Assembly: GCF_900167255.1 (NCBI RefSeq)
Contig: NZ_FUYB01000006.1
Coordinates: 1 to 64,000, forward strand
From: Thiothrix eikelboomii
GTDB taxonomy: Bacteria; Pseudomonadota; Gammaproteobacteria; Thiotrichales; Thiotrichaceae
DNA: 64,000 nt
Reading direction: 5' to 3'
Shown here: one piece after another, positions 45,224 through 53,869 of the stretch
Layout: every line of letters starts with the position of its first letter
Numbering within the stretch: position 1 is the first letter of the stretch
Made by a program: the position numbers and the translations under genes
Notes under the pieces: generated by a model
Told to the model about the DNA's origin: nothing
The model's database searches: none
Seen by the model: only the letters and a program-made list of their open reading frames with translations

Positions 45224-46399
45224 GTGAATATTCAACTTGCAGAGCGCATCGGGCGCATTAAACCCTCACCTACTTTGGCGATGAGTGCCTTAGCCGCCCA
45301 ATTGAAAGCACAAGGGCGCGATATTATTAGCCTGAGTGTCGGTGAACCCGATTTTGATACGCCTCAGCATATTCAAGAGGCAGGGATTGAGGCGATTCGA
45401 ACCGGGAAGACGCGCTATACCGCCGTCGATGGGACACCAGAACTTAAGCAGGCTATTATCAATAAGTTTAAACAGGAAAATAGTTTGGAGTATAAACCAA
45501 ATCAAATTATCGTATCTTCTGGGGGTAAGCAGAGTTTCTATAATCTTTGCCAAGCCTTTTTAGATACGGGTGATGAGGTCATTATTCCGGCCCCTTATTG
45601 GGTATCTTATCCTGATATGGTCTTGCTCGCGGATGGCAAGCCGGTGATCGTGCCAACGACACAGGAAGAGCAACTCAAATTAACCGCCGCTAAACTAGAG
45701 GCTGCGATTACCGCTAAAACCAAGGTATTGGTGCTGAATAGCCCTTCTAACCCGACGGGGATGGCGTATACCACCGCTGAATTGCAAGCTTTGGGTGAGG
45801 TACTTCGTCGACACCCGCATATTCTGATTGCAACGGATGACATGTATGAACATACCCTGTTTGGTGATCAGTTATTTGTTAATATTCTGAGTGCTTGTCC
45901 AGATCTGTATGAGCGTACCTTAGTTTTGAATGGCGTCTCTAAAGCTTATGCTATGACGGGTTGGCGGATTGGCTATGCAGCAGGTCCGGTCGCTTTAGTG
46001 AAGGCAATGGCTGATGTCCAATCGCAATGTACTTCCAATCCAAGCTCAATTTCACAATATGCAGCCACGGTTGCTTTGGCGGGTGATCAGTCTTTTATTC
46101 GCACGATGGTCGCAGCCTTTGAACAGCGCCATGAGTTTGTGTGTTCGAGTTTGAACAAGATGGATGGTGTTAGTTGCTTACCTGCAGCAGGCACTTTCTA
46201 TAGCTTTCCGAAGGTAGAGGGGATGATTGAGCGCTTAGGTTTAGCGGATGATACCGCTTTATCCGGTTATTTATTGGATAAGGTCGGCGTTGCGATGGTG
46301 CCAGGGTCTGCTTTTGGGGCGCCCGGTTATATTCGGATGTCTTTTGCAACCAGTATGGCGAATCTCGAAAAAGCGATTGAGCGACTGGCTTCTGTTTGA
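45224..46399 (+). CDS. aspartate aminotransferase, class I (AatA/AspC-like)
   Basis: This 391-residue pyridoxal phosphate enzyme has the N-terminal KPSPTLAMSALAAQLKAQGRDIISLSVGEPDFDTP of the type Ib aspartate aminotransferases. Cofactor-binding residues appear in SSGGKQSFYN and NSPSNPTGMAY, and the Schiff-base lysine is Lys240 in NGVSKAYAMTGWRIGY. It probably interconverts aspartate and oxaloacetate. Some members also use prephenate. The start is GTG without a clear ribosome site. It is convergent with terB. Confidence 0.9.
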   Translation: MNIQLAERIGRIKPSPTLAMSALAAQLKAQGRDIISLSVGEPDFDTPQHIQEAGIEAIRTGKTRYTAVDGTPELKQAIINKFKQENSLEYKPNQIIVSSGGKQSFYNLCQAFLDTGDEVIIPAPYWVSYPDMVLLADGKPVIVPTTQEEQLKLTAAKLEAAITAKTKVLVLNSPSNPTGMAYTTAELQALGEVLRRHPHILIATDDMYEHTLFGDQLFVNILSACPDLYERTLVLNGVSKAYAMTGWRIGYAAGPVALVKAMADVQSQCTSNPSSISQYAATVALAGDQSFIRTMVAAFEQRHEFVCSSLNKMDGVSCLPAAGTFYSFPKVEGMIERLGLADDTALSGYLLDKVGVAMVPGSAFGAPGYIRMSFATSMANLEKAIERLASV

Positions 46400-46418
46400 G
46401 TAATTACTAAGCTCAAGA

Positions 46419-46448
46419 TCATTGCCCCTGCTAAGCAGTGGGCAATGA
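46419..46448. terminator. bidirectional terminator hairpin between aspC-like and terB
   Basis: A strong stem (TCATTGCCC 46419-46427 with GGGCAATGA 46440-46448) is topped by CTGC/GCAG across a TAA loop. The position between convergent stop codons suits termination in both directions. T-runs are weak. Confidence 0.65.
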
Positions 46449-46473
46449 CGATGGTTCTGAGTCTGCCTAAGTG

Positions 46474-46929
46474 TTAGAGGCCGAAATCATCACTAGGGAT
46501 ATTCAAATCGCGGCACATAGCGCGGATGATGTTTTTTTCCTTGTCATCAAAATCACCATCAGCACTACCAATCGCACAGCAAACCCGCACCATTAAACGG
46601 GCTGCATCCGGCTTACTGCGCAGTTTACCGATCACTTTTAAGGCTTCGGCCTTACCAATTTCATTATCAAATTCAAAGTTTTCAGCGACTTTGTTGAAAA
46701 AGTTAATGACATCTTTGGTCTCAAACACTTTGAGTTCATCTGATTGCTGAATGAATTTCATCATTTTTTGCTTTTCAGCTGAATCAATATTGCCATCAGC
46801 AGCGGCAACTAAAGCGCAGCCTGCGACACAGGCTTCCATAAATTCACGGTTACGGAATTTACCCACTTCGGTGGCTAGCTTGCTACGCGCTTCGCCCGCT
46901 TTTTGTTTTAAAGTATCTAAAAAAGACAT
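46474..46929 (-). CDS. terB: tellurite resistance protein TerB
   Basis: This 151-residue helical protein has the TerB pattern with two similar acidic segments, AAADGNIDSAEK and GSADGDFDDKEK, in a duplicated helical fold thought to bind metal. The N-terminal FLDTLKQKAGEARSKLATEV is typical. In Ter systems TerB links the TerC membrane protein to the cytosolic TerD proteins. AGGAG precedes the ATG. It ends the minus-strand ter arm, 18 bases after the TerC-superfamily gene. Confidence 0.92.
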   Translation of the reverse strand: MSFLDTLKQKAGEARSKLATEVGKFRNREFMEACVAGCALVAAADGNIDSAEKQKMMKFIQQSDELKVFETKDVINFFNKVAENFEFDNEIGKAEALKVIGKLRSKPDAARLMVRVCCAIGSADGDFDDKEKNIIRAMCRDLNIPSDDFGL

Positions 46930-46947
46930 GGTTTATTCTCCTTTAAT

Positions 46948-47988
46948 TTAAGCACTAATCACTGCTTTCTTCTTATACCGCATCGAGGCTACCACTGAAG
47001 CCACAATGAAGCTAACACCAATGAGTCCTGTAATGATTTCAGGAATATGGAAGTGGATACTGAGGAGCATGATGATGGCTAAAGCACCGATCCCATAATG
47101 TGCGCCATGCTCTAAATAAATGTATTCATCCAAAGTTCCTTTATGCACCAAATGTACGGTCATTGAACGGACAAACATCGCCCCAATCGCTAAGCCCAAC
47201 ATAATGATGACGACATCGTTGGTAATCGCAAAAGCACCAATTACACCGTCAAATGAGAAGGATGCATCTAACACTTCTAGGTACAAAAAGCCCGCTAAAC
47301 CATTGCGTTTGACTGTTTCGACAGCGGCCGCGCCTTCTTCTTCATTTTCAAAAAAAACATCTAAACTGCTAACCGCGATATATAAGACCACTCCACCTAA
47401 GCCAGCGACTAAAACAGTCAGGCGTGTTTCATTATCAATCGGTAAAAATTCCTGTAATAAGAAGAGCGTCACTAAAGCGATTAAAATGCTAATCACATCC
47501 AGCTTACCTAAGGCACTCATCTTTTCTTCAAAGGCTCCTAGCCAATGAACTTCTTTATCTTTATCAAACATAAAGCTCAGGAAAACTAGCAGCAAGAACA
47601 TACCACCAAAAGCAGCAATCCCGGCATGACTTTCCATCAGATGTCGAGAATATTCTTGTGGGTCATTCAGTGCCATATTAATGACTTCAAGTGTGCCTAA
47701 ACCGGTAGCAATGGCGACGATGACAATCGGAAATACTAAGCGCATCCCAAACACGGCAATTAAAATACCGATGGTTAAGAAGATTTGCTGCCATTTTTCA
47801 TCCATTTCTTTAAGGATAGAGGCATTAACCACCGCATTATCAAATGATAAGCTGACCTCCATAATCCCTAACACTAATACCAAGAAGACGGCTGTCAACA
47901 CCCCCATCGGTGAAGAGAGTCCCCACCAAACAGCTAGGCCGACACATAAAATAGTAACGAGAATAGAGTATTTAAAATCTTTCCACAT
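46948..47988 (-). CDS. TerC-superfamily membrane protein (DUF475)
   Basis: This is a 346-residue integral membrane protein with about nine helices. The segment MEVSLSFDNAVVNASILKEM is the acidic transmembrane motif of the TerC superfamily, and the overall form is that of DUF475 proteins. A second copy of the motif, LDASFSFDGVIGAFAI, appears in the later half. In other Ter systems a TerC homologue forms a metal-linked membrane complex with TerB. Here the DUF475 type replaces classic TerC. No strong ribosome site precedes the ATG. Confidence 0.85.
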   Translation of the reverse strand: MWKDFKYSILVTILCVGLAVWWGLSSPMGVLTAVFLVLVLGIMEVSLSFDNAVVNASILKEMDEKWQQIFLTIGILIAVFGMRLVFPIVIVAIATGLGTLEVINMALNDPQEYSRHLMESHAGIAAFGGMFLLLVFLSFMFDKDKEVHWLGAFEEKMSALGKLDVISILIALVTLFLLQEFLPIDNETRLTVLVAGLGGVVLYIAVSSLDVFFENEEEGAAAVETVKRNGLAGFLYLEVLDASFSFDGVIGAFAITNDVVIIMLGLAIGAMFVRSMTVHLVHKGTLDEYIYLEHGAHYGIGALAIIMLLSIHFHIPEIITGLIGVSFIVASVVASMRYKKKAVISA

Positions 47989-48021
47989 AATGAAGGGTAA
48001 CTACCATAAGCACATATAAAA

Positions 48022-48045
48022 ACAGGCATCTATATAGATGCCTGT
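48022..48045 (-). terminator. terminator/attenuator between terD and the TerC-type gene
   Basis: A perfect 24-bp palindrome (ACAGGCATCTAT and its complement). On the minus strand it is followed by TTTTATATG, a good T-run. It lies between the TerD genes and the DUF475-terB pair, so it would make TerD proteins more abundant than the membrane partner. Confidence 0.8.
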
Positions 48046-48073
48046 ACTCAGGATTTATACTAGGATACTCAGT

Positions 48074-48652
48074 TTAACCAAGATTAACGCCCATAGAAGC
48101 AGCCATTGGTCCTAAACCACCCGCAAAACCTTGACCGACTGCTTTGAATTTCCACTCGGTATTATGGCGATAGATTTCACCAAATAACATTGCTGTTTCA
48201 ACGCTCGCATCTTCAGATAAATCATAGCGTGCAATTTCTTTACCATCTGCTGCATTCACTAGGCGAATATAAGCATTGCTGACTTGCCCAAAGTTCTGCC
48301 GCCGTGCTTCGGCATCATGAATCGTCACAGAGAACACTAGTTTTTTAACACTCTCGGCTAAACCAGCTAAATTCACTTTGACTTCTTCGTCATCACCATC
48401 GCCTGCACCAGAGCGGTTATCGCCCATATGCTCGACATTACCACAGGCTGATTTTCTATTATTATAGAAAATGAAGGAGTCATCAGATAAGACTTTACCG
48501 TTATCGCCTAACATGAAAATAGAGGCATCTAAGTCAAAATCAGTCCCATCGGTCTGACGTAAATCCCAGCCTAAACCGACCGTGATTGCAGCTAAACCGG
48601 GTGCTTCTTTAGTAAGAGAAACATTGCCACCTTTTTGTAAACTGACTGCCAT
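48074..48652 (-). CDS. TerD-family stress protein (TerD/TerE)
   Basis: This 192-residue TerD-domain protein has [23 protein letters not shown], the acidic loop [22 protein letters not shown] and the C-terminal [26 protein letters not shown]. The DLDAS and GDGDDE segments bind calcium in characterised TerD proteins. AAGGAG precedes the ATG. It is a close paralogue of the next upstream gene, of the same length, which suggests a tandem duplication. Confidence 0.93.
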   Translation of the reverse strand: MAVSLQKGGNVSLTKEAPGLAAITVGLGWDLRQTDGTDFDLDASIFMLGDNGKVLSDDSFIFYNNRKSACGNVEHMGDNRSGAGDGDDEEVKVNLAGLAESVKKLVFSVTIHDAEARRQNFGQVSNAYIRLVNAADGKEIARYDLSEDASVETAMLFGEIYRHNTEWKFKAVGQGFAGGLGPMAASMGVNLG

Positions 48653-48683
48653 TGTTATTGCTCCTTAATGGGTGTTCAAAAAA

Positions 48684-49262
48684 TTAACCGATTTTAATAC
48701 CGAACTGGTCACACATAGCCTTTAATCCGCCAGAATAACCTTGACCAACTGCACGGAATTTCCATTCGCTGTTATGTCGATAGAGTTCGCCAAAGATCAT
48801 GGCGGTTTCAGTGGAATAGTCTTCGGCTAAGTCATAACGCACGATTTCTGTTCCCGTTAAATCATTAACGACACGGATAAAGGCATTGCTGACTTGTCCA
48901 AAGTTTTGCCGTCGTGCTTCGGCATCATGAATAGTGACGGTGAAAGCGATTTTAGTGATCTCAGCAGGGACTTTACTTAAATCCACCTTCACCGATTCAT
49001 CATCACCATCGCCTTGCCCAGTGCGGTTATCACCCGCGTGCTCTACTGAGCCATCGGGAGACTTTAATTGATTGTAAAAAATAAAATCACTGTCATTGCG
49101 TACTTTATCGCCTGCAGTGAGTAAGAAGGCACTCGCGTCTAAGTCAAAGCTACTGCCATCTGTGGTACGTTCGTCCCAGCCTAAGCCGACTAAAATCTTA
49201 GTTAAGCTTGGATCAGTTTTGCTGAGGGAAAGGTTACCGCCTTTTTGTAAACTTAATGCCAT
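48684..49262 (-). CDS. TerD-family stress protein (TerD/TerE)
   Basis: This is the second 192-residue TerD-domain protein with intact calcium motifs: [35 protein letters not shown] and [31 protein letters not shown] precedes the ATG. It lies between the TerA-like gene and its 192-residue paralogue. Which of the pair corresponds to TerD and which to TerE cannot be settled by eye. Confidence 0.93.
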   Translation of the reverse strand: MALSLQKGGNLSLSKTDPSLTKILVGLGWDERTTDGSSFDLDASAFLLTAGDKVRNDSDFIFYNQLKSPDGSVEHAGDNRTGQGDGDDESVKVDLSKVPAEITKIAFTVTIHDAEARRQNFGQVSNAFIRVVNDLTGTEIVRYDLAEDYSTETAMIFGELYRHNSEWKFRAVGQGYSGGLKAMCDQFGIKIG

Positions 49263-49283
49263 CGCTATCTCCTTTAATGGGTT

Positions 49284-50522
49284 TTATTTAGAACCCGCTC
49301 GCCAATTTAAACCCCAATGATAAGCTTTATCTAATTCTTGATGTCCGTTGAAATAACGAACCTCACGATTAACTTTAAGTGTGCCACGATCATTCTCTAA
49401 TAAAACAATCGCACACATACCGAGATTATTACTACCTTCGGTTAAGCGAATTTCTAAGGGGGCTTCATTCGGTACATAAATGGTGACTACACCATCAGTT
49501 TGTGCCCAATTGGGAGCGCCTTCATAAATAAAAGCATAGATCAAGATTCGTCGAAATTTTTGCCATTGCTGACCATTAATATGCAGCCATTCGCCTTCGC
49601 TAATTGCACCCGTGCGGTCATCACCTTTTAATTCAATATAAGGTTCACTATGAAAAGAGCCAAAGCGATTACCTAAAGCTTGAATAGCACTAATACTGCC
49701 ATCGGCTTGTTCATATAAGCAACCCACATCCAAATCGACGCGCCCGTTTGAATTACCACCAAATAACCCACCTAATAAACCACCCGTTTTAGGGGGGGTG
49801 GCGGCGCGATTCCAATTTAAGTTAACGCGAATTTCACCAAAGCCTTCGGTTTTTTTCTCAAGGCTAACCGTCGGGCGCGACTTATCTAGCGTGATTTTAC
49901 TTAATGAAATGGGTTTTTTGGGTGCAGGTGCAGGTGCAGGTGCAGGTGCAGGTGCAGGTGCAGGTGCAGGTGCAGGTGCAGGGCTTGGCGTTGGGCTACT
50001 CACTTCTATGCCAAAATGCTCGGCCAAGGGTTGTAAACCCCCAGCAAAACCTTGGGCTACTGAACGGAATTTCCATTGGCCTTGGCGTAGATAGAGTTCA
50101 CCTAAAATTAAGGCGGATTCAATCATACTACCGGTATTAATATTTGCTTCTAGTACCGTCGTATTGGCAGTTTTTACGGTGACTTTTAAGCTTTGAAAAG
50201 CGCCAAAGTTTTGGCGATTTTCATGGATGGTGGCAGTGAAGGCAATTTTCTCAGTCACTGCATCCAAAGTTGGCAAATTAACCTTGAATGTCGCTTGCCC
50301 TGCGGTATTACCCATCAGGGCAACACTGCCATTTCCGGGGCTAGGTTGCCCGTAAAATACCATGCCTTCATCACCCCGCACTTTGCCATTGCTCGCTAAT
50401 ACAAACGCAGAAATATCAACATCTACCCCATTGAGCTGTGTGGGTGTAAGTTGAACTTCTACGGTTAGCGATTCTTTAGGAACAGCGCAATTGCCACCTG
50501 CTACTAATTGAGTAATAGACAT
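49284..50522 (-). CDS. TerA-like protein: TerD domain, Pro-Ala linker, TerA domain
   Basis: This 412-residue cytosolic protein has three parts. Residues 1-170 are a TerD-type domain in which the calcium loops have decayed (VDVDISAF kept, but ALMGNTAGQATFKV replaces GDGDDE). A Pro-Ala linker of roughly 30 residues follows, encoded by a pure hexanucleotide repeat. The C-terminal part (about residues 215-412) contains RVNLNWNR, DLDVGCLYE and ELKGDDRTGAISEGEWLHING, typical of TerA. TAGGAG precedes the ATG. It probably acts as a bivalent partner in the Ter complex. Confidence 0.85.
   Translation of the reverse strand: MSITQLVAGGNCAVPKESLTVEVQLTPTQLNGVDVDISAFVLASNGKVRGDEGMVFYGQPSPGNGSVALMGNTAGQATFKVNLPTLDAVTEKIAFTATIHENRQNFGAFQSLKVTVKTANTTVLEANINTGSMIESALILGELYLRQGQWKFRSVAQGFAGGLQPLAEHFGIEVSSPTPSPAPAPAPAPAPAPAPAPAPAPKKPISLSKITLDKSRPTVSLEKKTEGFGEIRVNLNWNRAATPPKTGGLLGGLFGGNSNGRVDLDVGCLYEQADGSISAIQALGNRFGSFHSEPYIELKGDDRTGAISEGEWLHINGQQWQKFRRILIYAFIYEGAPNWAQTDGVVTIYVPNEAPLEIRLTEGSNNLGMCAIVLLENDRGTLKVNREVRYFNGHQELDKAYHWGLNWRAGSK
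49921..49980. repeat. hexanucleotide repeat (GGTGCA)x10 inside the terA-like gene
   Basis: Ten perfect copies of GGTGCA fill exactly 60 bases. Read on the minus strand they encode alternating Ala and Pro in the inter-domain linker. Gain or loss of units would change linker length by two residues without shifting the frame. Confidence 0.97.
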
Positions 50523-50532
50523 GGTAATACTC

Positions 50533-51123
50533 CTAGATCGCCGCGATCACAGCAGGCATCATATCATTGGCAATTGCACCGGCTGTTGGGCTGCCGATCG
50601 CTTTCATCTGCCAACTTGCGCCATTTCGACTGATAATGGCCATCACCACACCGGTATGTGAGCCTTTATCGGAGAGATTGAAGCGCGCTAGCTCGGTATT
50701 ATTCGTATCGTCAACTAAGCGGCAAAAAGCGTTTTCTACGGCATTGAAGGTTTGACCACGGAAAGAGCAGACCGTAAACGCTAAATGAGCGACCCCCGTT
50801 GGGATGCGTGTTAAATCGACATAAATGATCTCATCATCACCTGAGCCTTCACCGGTGAGGTTGTCGCCAGAATGTCTGATGGAGCTATCTTTGCTTTGTA
50901 ATTGACGAAACCAAACCACATCGAGTAAGTTTTTTTGTGCGTCTAAGAGTAAGCAAGAAGCATCTAAGTCAATATCACCACCGCCACCGCCTAGCAAGCT
51001 GCCAAATAGGCCGCCTTTTTTCTTAACTGGGTCCCAACCTAGCCCCATTCTTACTTTAGTTAAACTACTGCCACCCTGTTTTTCTAGGGTAATTCGTTGA
51101 CCTTTACTTAAACTAACAGCCAT
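50533..51123 (-). CDS. TerD-family protein, TerZ-like
   Basis: This 196-residue TerD-domain protein has a glycine-rich insertion (KKKGGLFGSLLGGGGGDIDLDAS) in front of the calcium motif. It keeps RHSGDNLTGEGSGDDE and ends SWQMKAIGSPTAGAIANDMMPAVIAAI, which resembles TerZ rather than TerD. Two ATG codons adjoin (51126 and 51123). GGAGG is better spaced for 51123. An AT-rich gap of about 110 bases separates it from the ATP-grasp gene. Confidence 0.88.
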   Translation of the reverse strand: MAVSLSKGQRITLEKQGGSSLTKVRMGLGWDPVKKKGGLFGSLLGGGGGDIDLDASCLLLDAQKNLLDVVWFRQLQSKDSSIRHSGDNLTGEGSGDDEIIYVDLTRIPTGVAHLAFTVCSFRGQTFNAVENAFCRLVDDTNNTELARFNLSDKGSHTGVVMAIISRNGASWQMKAIGSPTAGAIANDMMPAVIAAI

Positions 51124-51233
51124 CATCCACCTCCAAATTTTTTTCGTTTATTCACAGCCTAATTAAAAAATCATTTAATAAAAACTTAATAACTAGACTC
51201 ACTTAAAACAGCTATTTTAAAAATTAATCAAGT

Positions 51234-52271
51234 TCAGACTGACACGATGACTGAACTGGCAGCCTCTAGGACTATCGGGGCATTCAATTCTGATACCCGT
51301 CGTCCATAGTGAATGGGCGGCAATTCCACCACCTCAGACTCTAAGCTTTTTAATAACAATTCCGCTAAGTTGACCCCAGCTAAACAAGCCATTCCTACAC
51401 CACCGGAAGGGCGGGCATTAATTTCTAAGAGCCTTGGCCCATGAGCACCGAGCTTGAATTGAATATTAAAAATACCATTTAACTGAAAATATTGAGTCAG
51501 ACGCACTACCATACCTTGAATTTCAGCATCATTATCAATCACTTGACCCAAGCCCTTAGCGAGTTTACGCCGCTGTATCGCACAAAGCAGCTGACCTTGA
51601 CGTCCAACACAGTCTACGCTCCATTCGTGGCCGGTTAAATTTTCCATGATTAATAACTCGGGAAATACGGATGTTTTTTCCATCCCTACCCGCAATTCGT
51701 CTAAAGGAATTTGGTATTCAACTCCTTCGAGTAAGTGAGTAATACTCGGTTGAACGGTATCTAAGATCCTAAACCCCAATCCATAAATAGAAATAGCTGG
51801 CTTGACACAGAGGCTGTCATGTCGTTGAGCTAGCTCTGCAACTGCTTGAGCAAAGGCCTCTTTATTGCAGGCACTGCGACATTCCATCGTCAGAGCGACT
51901 TCAGGTGGCAAACTGCGATAAAACTCGCCTTTATTATTTAACAGCGCTAACACTTCCGGTTTAGCTACTATTAAGAGTTTAGTACCAATTTGTGCAAATT
52001 TTTCTTTATGGTTACCTAAAAAGCGCGCTTCTTTGGCGACCCAAAAAAGATTAATCTGTTTGGTTTGGCAAAATTGCAAGCACCACTGCAAATAAGCTTC
52101 CCCGACTAGTCCGCTCGGTTCAGCATAGGCCTCATGCGCGATCCCTAGAGCAGGTGCATAGGGATTGGTATGGCTAGCGATAATAGTGACCGATCCTACC
52201 CCTTGGGCTTGGCGTAGATTAGAAAAAATAGAGCTAATACTAGAAAATGTTTTATTGAACCAAATACGCAT
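51234..52271 (-). CDS. ATP-grasp ligase of the Ter locus
   Basis: This 345-residue ATP-grasp-fold protein has an ATP/Mg site pattern ending in FKLGAHGPRLLEINARPSGGVGMACLAGVNLAELLL and the lysine-bearing DSLCVKPAISIYGLGFR. Carboxylate-amine ligases of this fold are recurrent parts of Ter-linked metabolite clusters. It heads the minus-strand ter arm and is divergent from the TerD-protease gene. AGGA sits 7 bases before the ATG. The ligated substrates are unknown. Confidence 0.8.
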   Translation of the reverse strand: MRIWFNKTFSSISSIFSNLRQAQGVGSVTIIASHTNPYAPALGIAHEAYAEPSGLVGEAYLQWCLQFCQTKQINLFWVAKEARFLGNHKEKFAQIGTKLLIVAKPEVLALLNNKGEFYRSLPPEVALTMECRSACNKEAFAQAVAELAQRHDSLCVKPAISIYGLGFRILDTVQPSITHLLEGVEYQIPLDELRVGMEKTSVFPELLIMENLTGHEWSVDCVGRQGQLLCAIQRRKLAKGLGQVIDNDAEIQGMVVRLTQYFQLNGIFNIQFKLGAHGPRLLEINARPSGGVGMACLAGVNLAELLLKSLESEVVELPPIHYGRRVSELNAPIVLEAASSVIVSV

Positions 52272-52617
52272 AATGTATCCTGCTTGAGGTCAGCTTAGGA
52301 CTCATCGTTTGGGTAAAGATCAGTAAAGATAAGCTTACTAATCAATAGGTAATCAATACGAGTAATGAGTTCAGCTGAGTTTTCAAAGGGTGTTTATCAA
52401 GTTAAGCGTTAATCAAAATTAAGTCTGTTTTTTTGATGTCTTTTGCAAGAGGTTGAAATCTAATCGTGTGTTTGTTGTGATTTATTTAAACAAATTGTAA
52501 TAAAAGCCATCGTCAGTAATCGACCTAGCGACGGGTCACGTTAGGCGTAAATTTTATCAAACTCAGTGCCTTCTTGCTATGATCCAATAGAGTTTATAGC
52601 GAGTGGGTCAAGACAGC
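52272..52617. promoter_or_regulatory. divergent regulatory region of the Ter locus
   Basis: These 346 bp without a gene separate the ATP-grasp gene from the TerD-protease gene. TAATCAATA occurs twice at an exact 11-bp period (52339-52347 and 52350-52358), and TAATCAAAA recurs at 52410. A possible minus-strand promoter (TTGATT, 18 bp, TTATCT) overlaps the repeats. TATGAT near 52578 could be a plus-strand -10. No RNA gene was seen. Confidence 0.45.
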
Positions 52618-53763
52618 ATGATCAATTTAGCAGTCGGTGCAAATTTAGCCTTAGAGAGCGATTATTGGCGCTTGAGCCTGCGCTTTAAACAGTCAATTAA
52701 GCAGGAGATAGGCCTTGCAGTCCTCCCCTTGAATGAGGCGAGACAACTGGTCGCTCCAGCACAATTAGGCCATTTACCCGATCCGGTTTGGATGACCACC
52801 ACCTTAGATGAGGATGGTTGTGGTTATGGTCTGAGTTTGGCCGTGAAGCAGTTGCCTAATCCTAATATTACGCGCTTGTGTGTGGTGCTCTATCGCTATG
52901 GCGCCTTCGGCCCGTTAAATCTAGGGGAACAGGTAAGTCTGAGTTTGCCCGAGGTCTTTCAGCATACTTTGCCTTTAGCTACAGAGACGGCCTCTGCGAT
53001 GATTATTGCTGAGTTTTATTTGAAACAAGCGAAGTGGAAGGTTAGAGCTTTAGCGGAAAGCTCTGCGTATGGCTTAGCGGCTTTAGGGCGGCGGATGGGG
53101 CAGGATATTGATGAAGGTTCGCCGTTTGTCACGCACGGTCGCCCTGATGCGGGGCGGCCGTCGCAAGAGGCTTGGACCGGTTCGGCTTTTTTAGTTGCTC
53201 CTCAAGTGTTTATGACCAATGCACATGTGGTAGAGGGTGCTCAACATATTCAGCTTAGCTCAATGCAGGGTAAAATGGCGGGCGAGGTGCTGATTAGTGA
53301 TGCGACCAATGACCTTGCCTTAATCCGGGTTAGTACCGGTCTCTCAGTCAGACCTTTACCCTTTCGTCAAACCCAAGTCTACTTAGCCGAGGCGATTACT
53401 ACCTTAGGGTATCCATTAGCTAGCCTTATGGGGAGTGGGGTGCAAGTCACCCAAGGTGTTATCTCGGGATTGTTTGGTGCACATAATGATGTGCGCTTAT
53501 TGCAGTTTACAGCGCCCATTCAGCCCGGCTCAAGTGGTAGCCCCTTGCTGGATAGCCAAGGTGGCGTGCTGGGTGTGGTTTCGTCTAGCTTTACGAATAC
53601 CCAGAATATGAATTTTGCGATTCGTGGGGTGCTCGCAGTGGCTTTGCTGGAGGCAGCACAAGTTGAACACAGTAAGGGCTTAGAGACCGCACCGATTTTG
53701 ACAGCTGCACAAATTGTCAGCCAAACCCAACTAGCGATTTGGCGGGTCGAGTGTAGGGCTTAA
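52618..53763 (+). CDS. TerD-domain/trypsin-like serine protease fusion
   Basis: This 381-residue protein has a TerD-like domain (about 1-165) fused to a trypsin-fold protease (about 180-355). The first part ends MIIAEFYLKQAKWKVRALAESSAYGLAALGRRMG, aligning with the TerD C terminus, but lacks the DLDAS and GDGDDE calcium motifs. The protease has His203 (TNAHVV), Asp232 (NDLALI) and Ser306 (GSSGSPLL), a complete triad. No signal peptide is present, so it should be cytosolic. The ATG at 52618 matches TerD starts better than a GTG at 52603. It precedes the PRTase operon by 106 bp. Confidence 0.85.
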   Translation: MINLAVGANLALESDYWRLSLRFKQSIKQEIGLAVLPLNEARQLVAPAQLGHLPDPVWMTTTLDEDGCGYGLSLAVKQLPNPNITRLCVVLYRYGAFGPLNLGEQVSLSLPEVFQHTLPLATETASAMIIAEFYLKQAKWKVRALAESSAYGLAALGRRMGQDIDEGSPFVTHGRPDAGRPSQEAWTGSAFLVAPQVFMTNAHVVEGAQHIQLSSMQGKMAGEVLISDATNDLALIRVSTGLSVRPLPFRQTQVYLAEAITTLGYPLASLMGSGVQVTQGVISGLFGAHNDVRLLQFTAPIQPGSSGSPLLDSQGGVLGVVSSSFTNTQNMNFAIRGVLAVALLEAAQVEHSKGLETAPILTAAQIVSQTQLAIWRVECRA

Positions 53764-53793
53764 GCATTAACTGATTTAATTAAGAACTCTTGT

Positions 53794-53805
53794 TATACTC
53801 AGCGC
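53794..53805 (+). promoter_or_regulatory. putative -10/discriminator before the PRTase operon
   Basis: TATACTCAGCGC, identical to the element before the yqhA-like gene, lies 65 bp upstream of the PRTase-TRSP start. No good -35 was found at standard spacing. It suggests an additional promoter between the TerD-protease gene and the downstream operon. Confidence 0.4.
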
Positions 53806-53869
53806 GGTTTTTAGTGGATAAATTTTAGAGTTTTAGGTTTTTAGCTTTTTATTAAGGGGGGAGTGGTGG

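Noticed and set aside
49921-49980. Direct repeats as a possible CRISPR array
   Set aside because: Contiguous 6-bp units without spacers, inside a coding frame; it is a linker microsatellite.
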